A stretch of 64,000 nt of DNA from Marinobacter daqiaonensis (GTDB lineage Bacteria > Pseudomonadota > Gammaproteobacteria > Pseudomonadales > Oleiphilaceae). The stretch covers positions 2,577,272-2,641,271 of the forward strand of contig NZ_FOYW01000001.1 of NCBI RefSeq assembly GCF_900115285.1. Direction: 5' to 3'. Positions 63,861 to 64,000 of this stretch are shown in pieces (position 1 is the first letter of the stretch; every line of letters begins with the position of its first letter). The notes under the pieces were generated by a model, which saw only the letters and a program-made list of their open reading frames with translations, was not told the DNA's origin and ran no database searches. The position numbers and the translations under genes are program-made.

Positions 63861-64000
63861 TCACCGAATCCCGATGTCGGGTTGTTGTACGGGTAGTCGT
63901 ATGCGGAAGCACGTGCCCTTGCCGGGGGTACTGGTGGCGGTGATTTCACCGTGGTGCTTTTCCACAATATTGAATGACAGTGACAGGCCCAGCCCGGTCC
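63861..64000 (-). CDS. histidine kinase C-terminus, 5' part outside the window
   Basis: The minus-strand frame entering from the right edge encodes the end of a HATPase domain: [20 protein letters not shown], then [16 protein letters not shown], and stops at 63861-63863. About 45 residues are visible. It is the most upstream visible gene of the long signalling operon. Confidence 0.85.
   Translation of the reverse strand, partial: TGLGLSLSFNIVEKHHGEITATSTPGKGTCFRIRLPVQQPDIGIR

Overview
The window looks like chromosome of a marine gammaproteobacterium close to Marinobacter. This is inferred from the high GC content, the gene families, the nitrate assimilation layout and the density of two-component and c-di-GMP genes; no rRNA or marker gene was available to test it. 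I see no rRNA, tRNA, transposase, prophage or CRISPR array. The only mobile-looking DNA is a small inverted-repeat element present twice (3261-3530 and 30224-30347).

Region by region. 1-9190: end of an AsmA-like DUF748 protein, the nucleotidase YfbR, a membrane diguanylate cyclase and an RND efflux pair. 9403-20601: a nitrate assimilation regulon with transporter NrtABC, a FAD oxidoreductase, nitrite reductase NirBD and nitrate reductase NasA. Its three transcription units each show a GG-N10-GC sigma-54-type promoter followed by an intrinsic terminator in the leader. In two leaders the terminator overlaps a hairpin with the same ATTGGC loop, which points to NasR/NasT-type (ANTAR) antitermination. 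20646-23713: an SprT-like metalloprotein and an ExbB-ExbD-ExbD-TonB operon whose TonB linker is a slippable hexamer repeat. 23900-40603: housekeeping and transport genes (TauE-like exporter, lytic transglycosylase, amidase, MetNIQ, 1-Cys peroxiredoxin, AGCS symporter, CBS protein, S-formylglutathione hydrolase, quinone oxidoreductase) mixed with signalling proteins.

40652-64000 is almost entirely signal transduction: a GAF/PAS hybrid kinase, a bacteriophytochrome facing its biliverdin-making heme oxygenase, a pseudo-receiver, GGDEF-EAL proteins, two HD-GYP proteins with lost catalytic residues, a chemoreceptor, and a minus-strand operon running from the right edge down to 51873. That operon has nine tightly packed genes: a histidine kinase (cut by the window edge), a receiver/pseudo-HD-GYP protein, a single receiver, an MglA-like small GTPase, a second kinase, a receiver fused to a GspE/PilB-type secretion ATPase, a four-PAS kinase, an Rcp1-like receiver, and a receiver-PAS-PAS-GGDEF-EAL-receiver protein. 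An MglA-like GTPase co-encoded with a receiver-gated PilB-like ATPase and a c-di-GMP enzyme is the best candidate for an undescribed system here, plausibly a polarity or surface-motility switch.

A second oddity is the heme oxygenase. Its frame has no ATG, GTG or TTG early enough to include the heme-ligand helix, and it lies exactly +1 to the pseudo-receiver gene across a CCC-TGA junction. This suggests a frameshifted fusion or non-canonical initiation.
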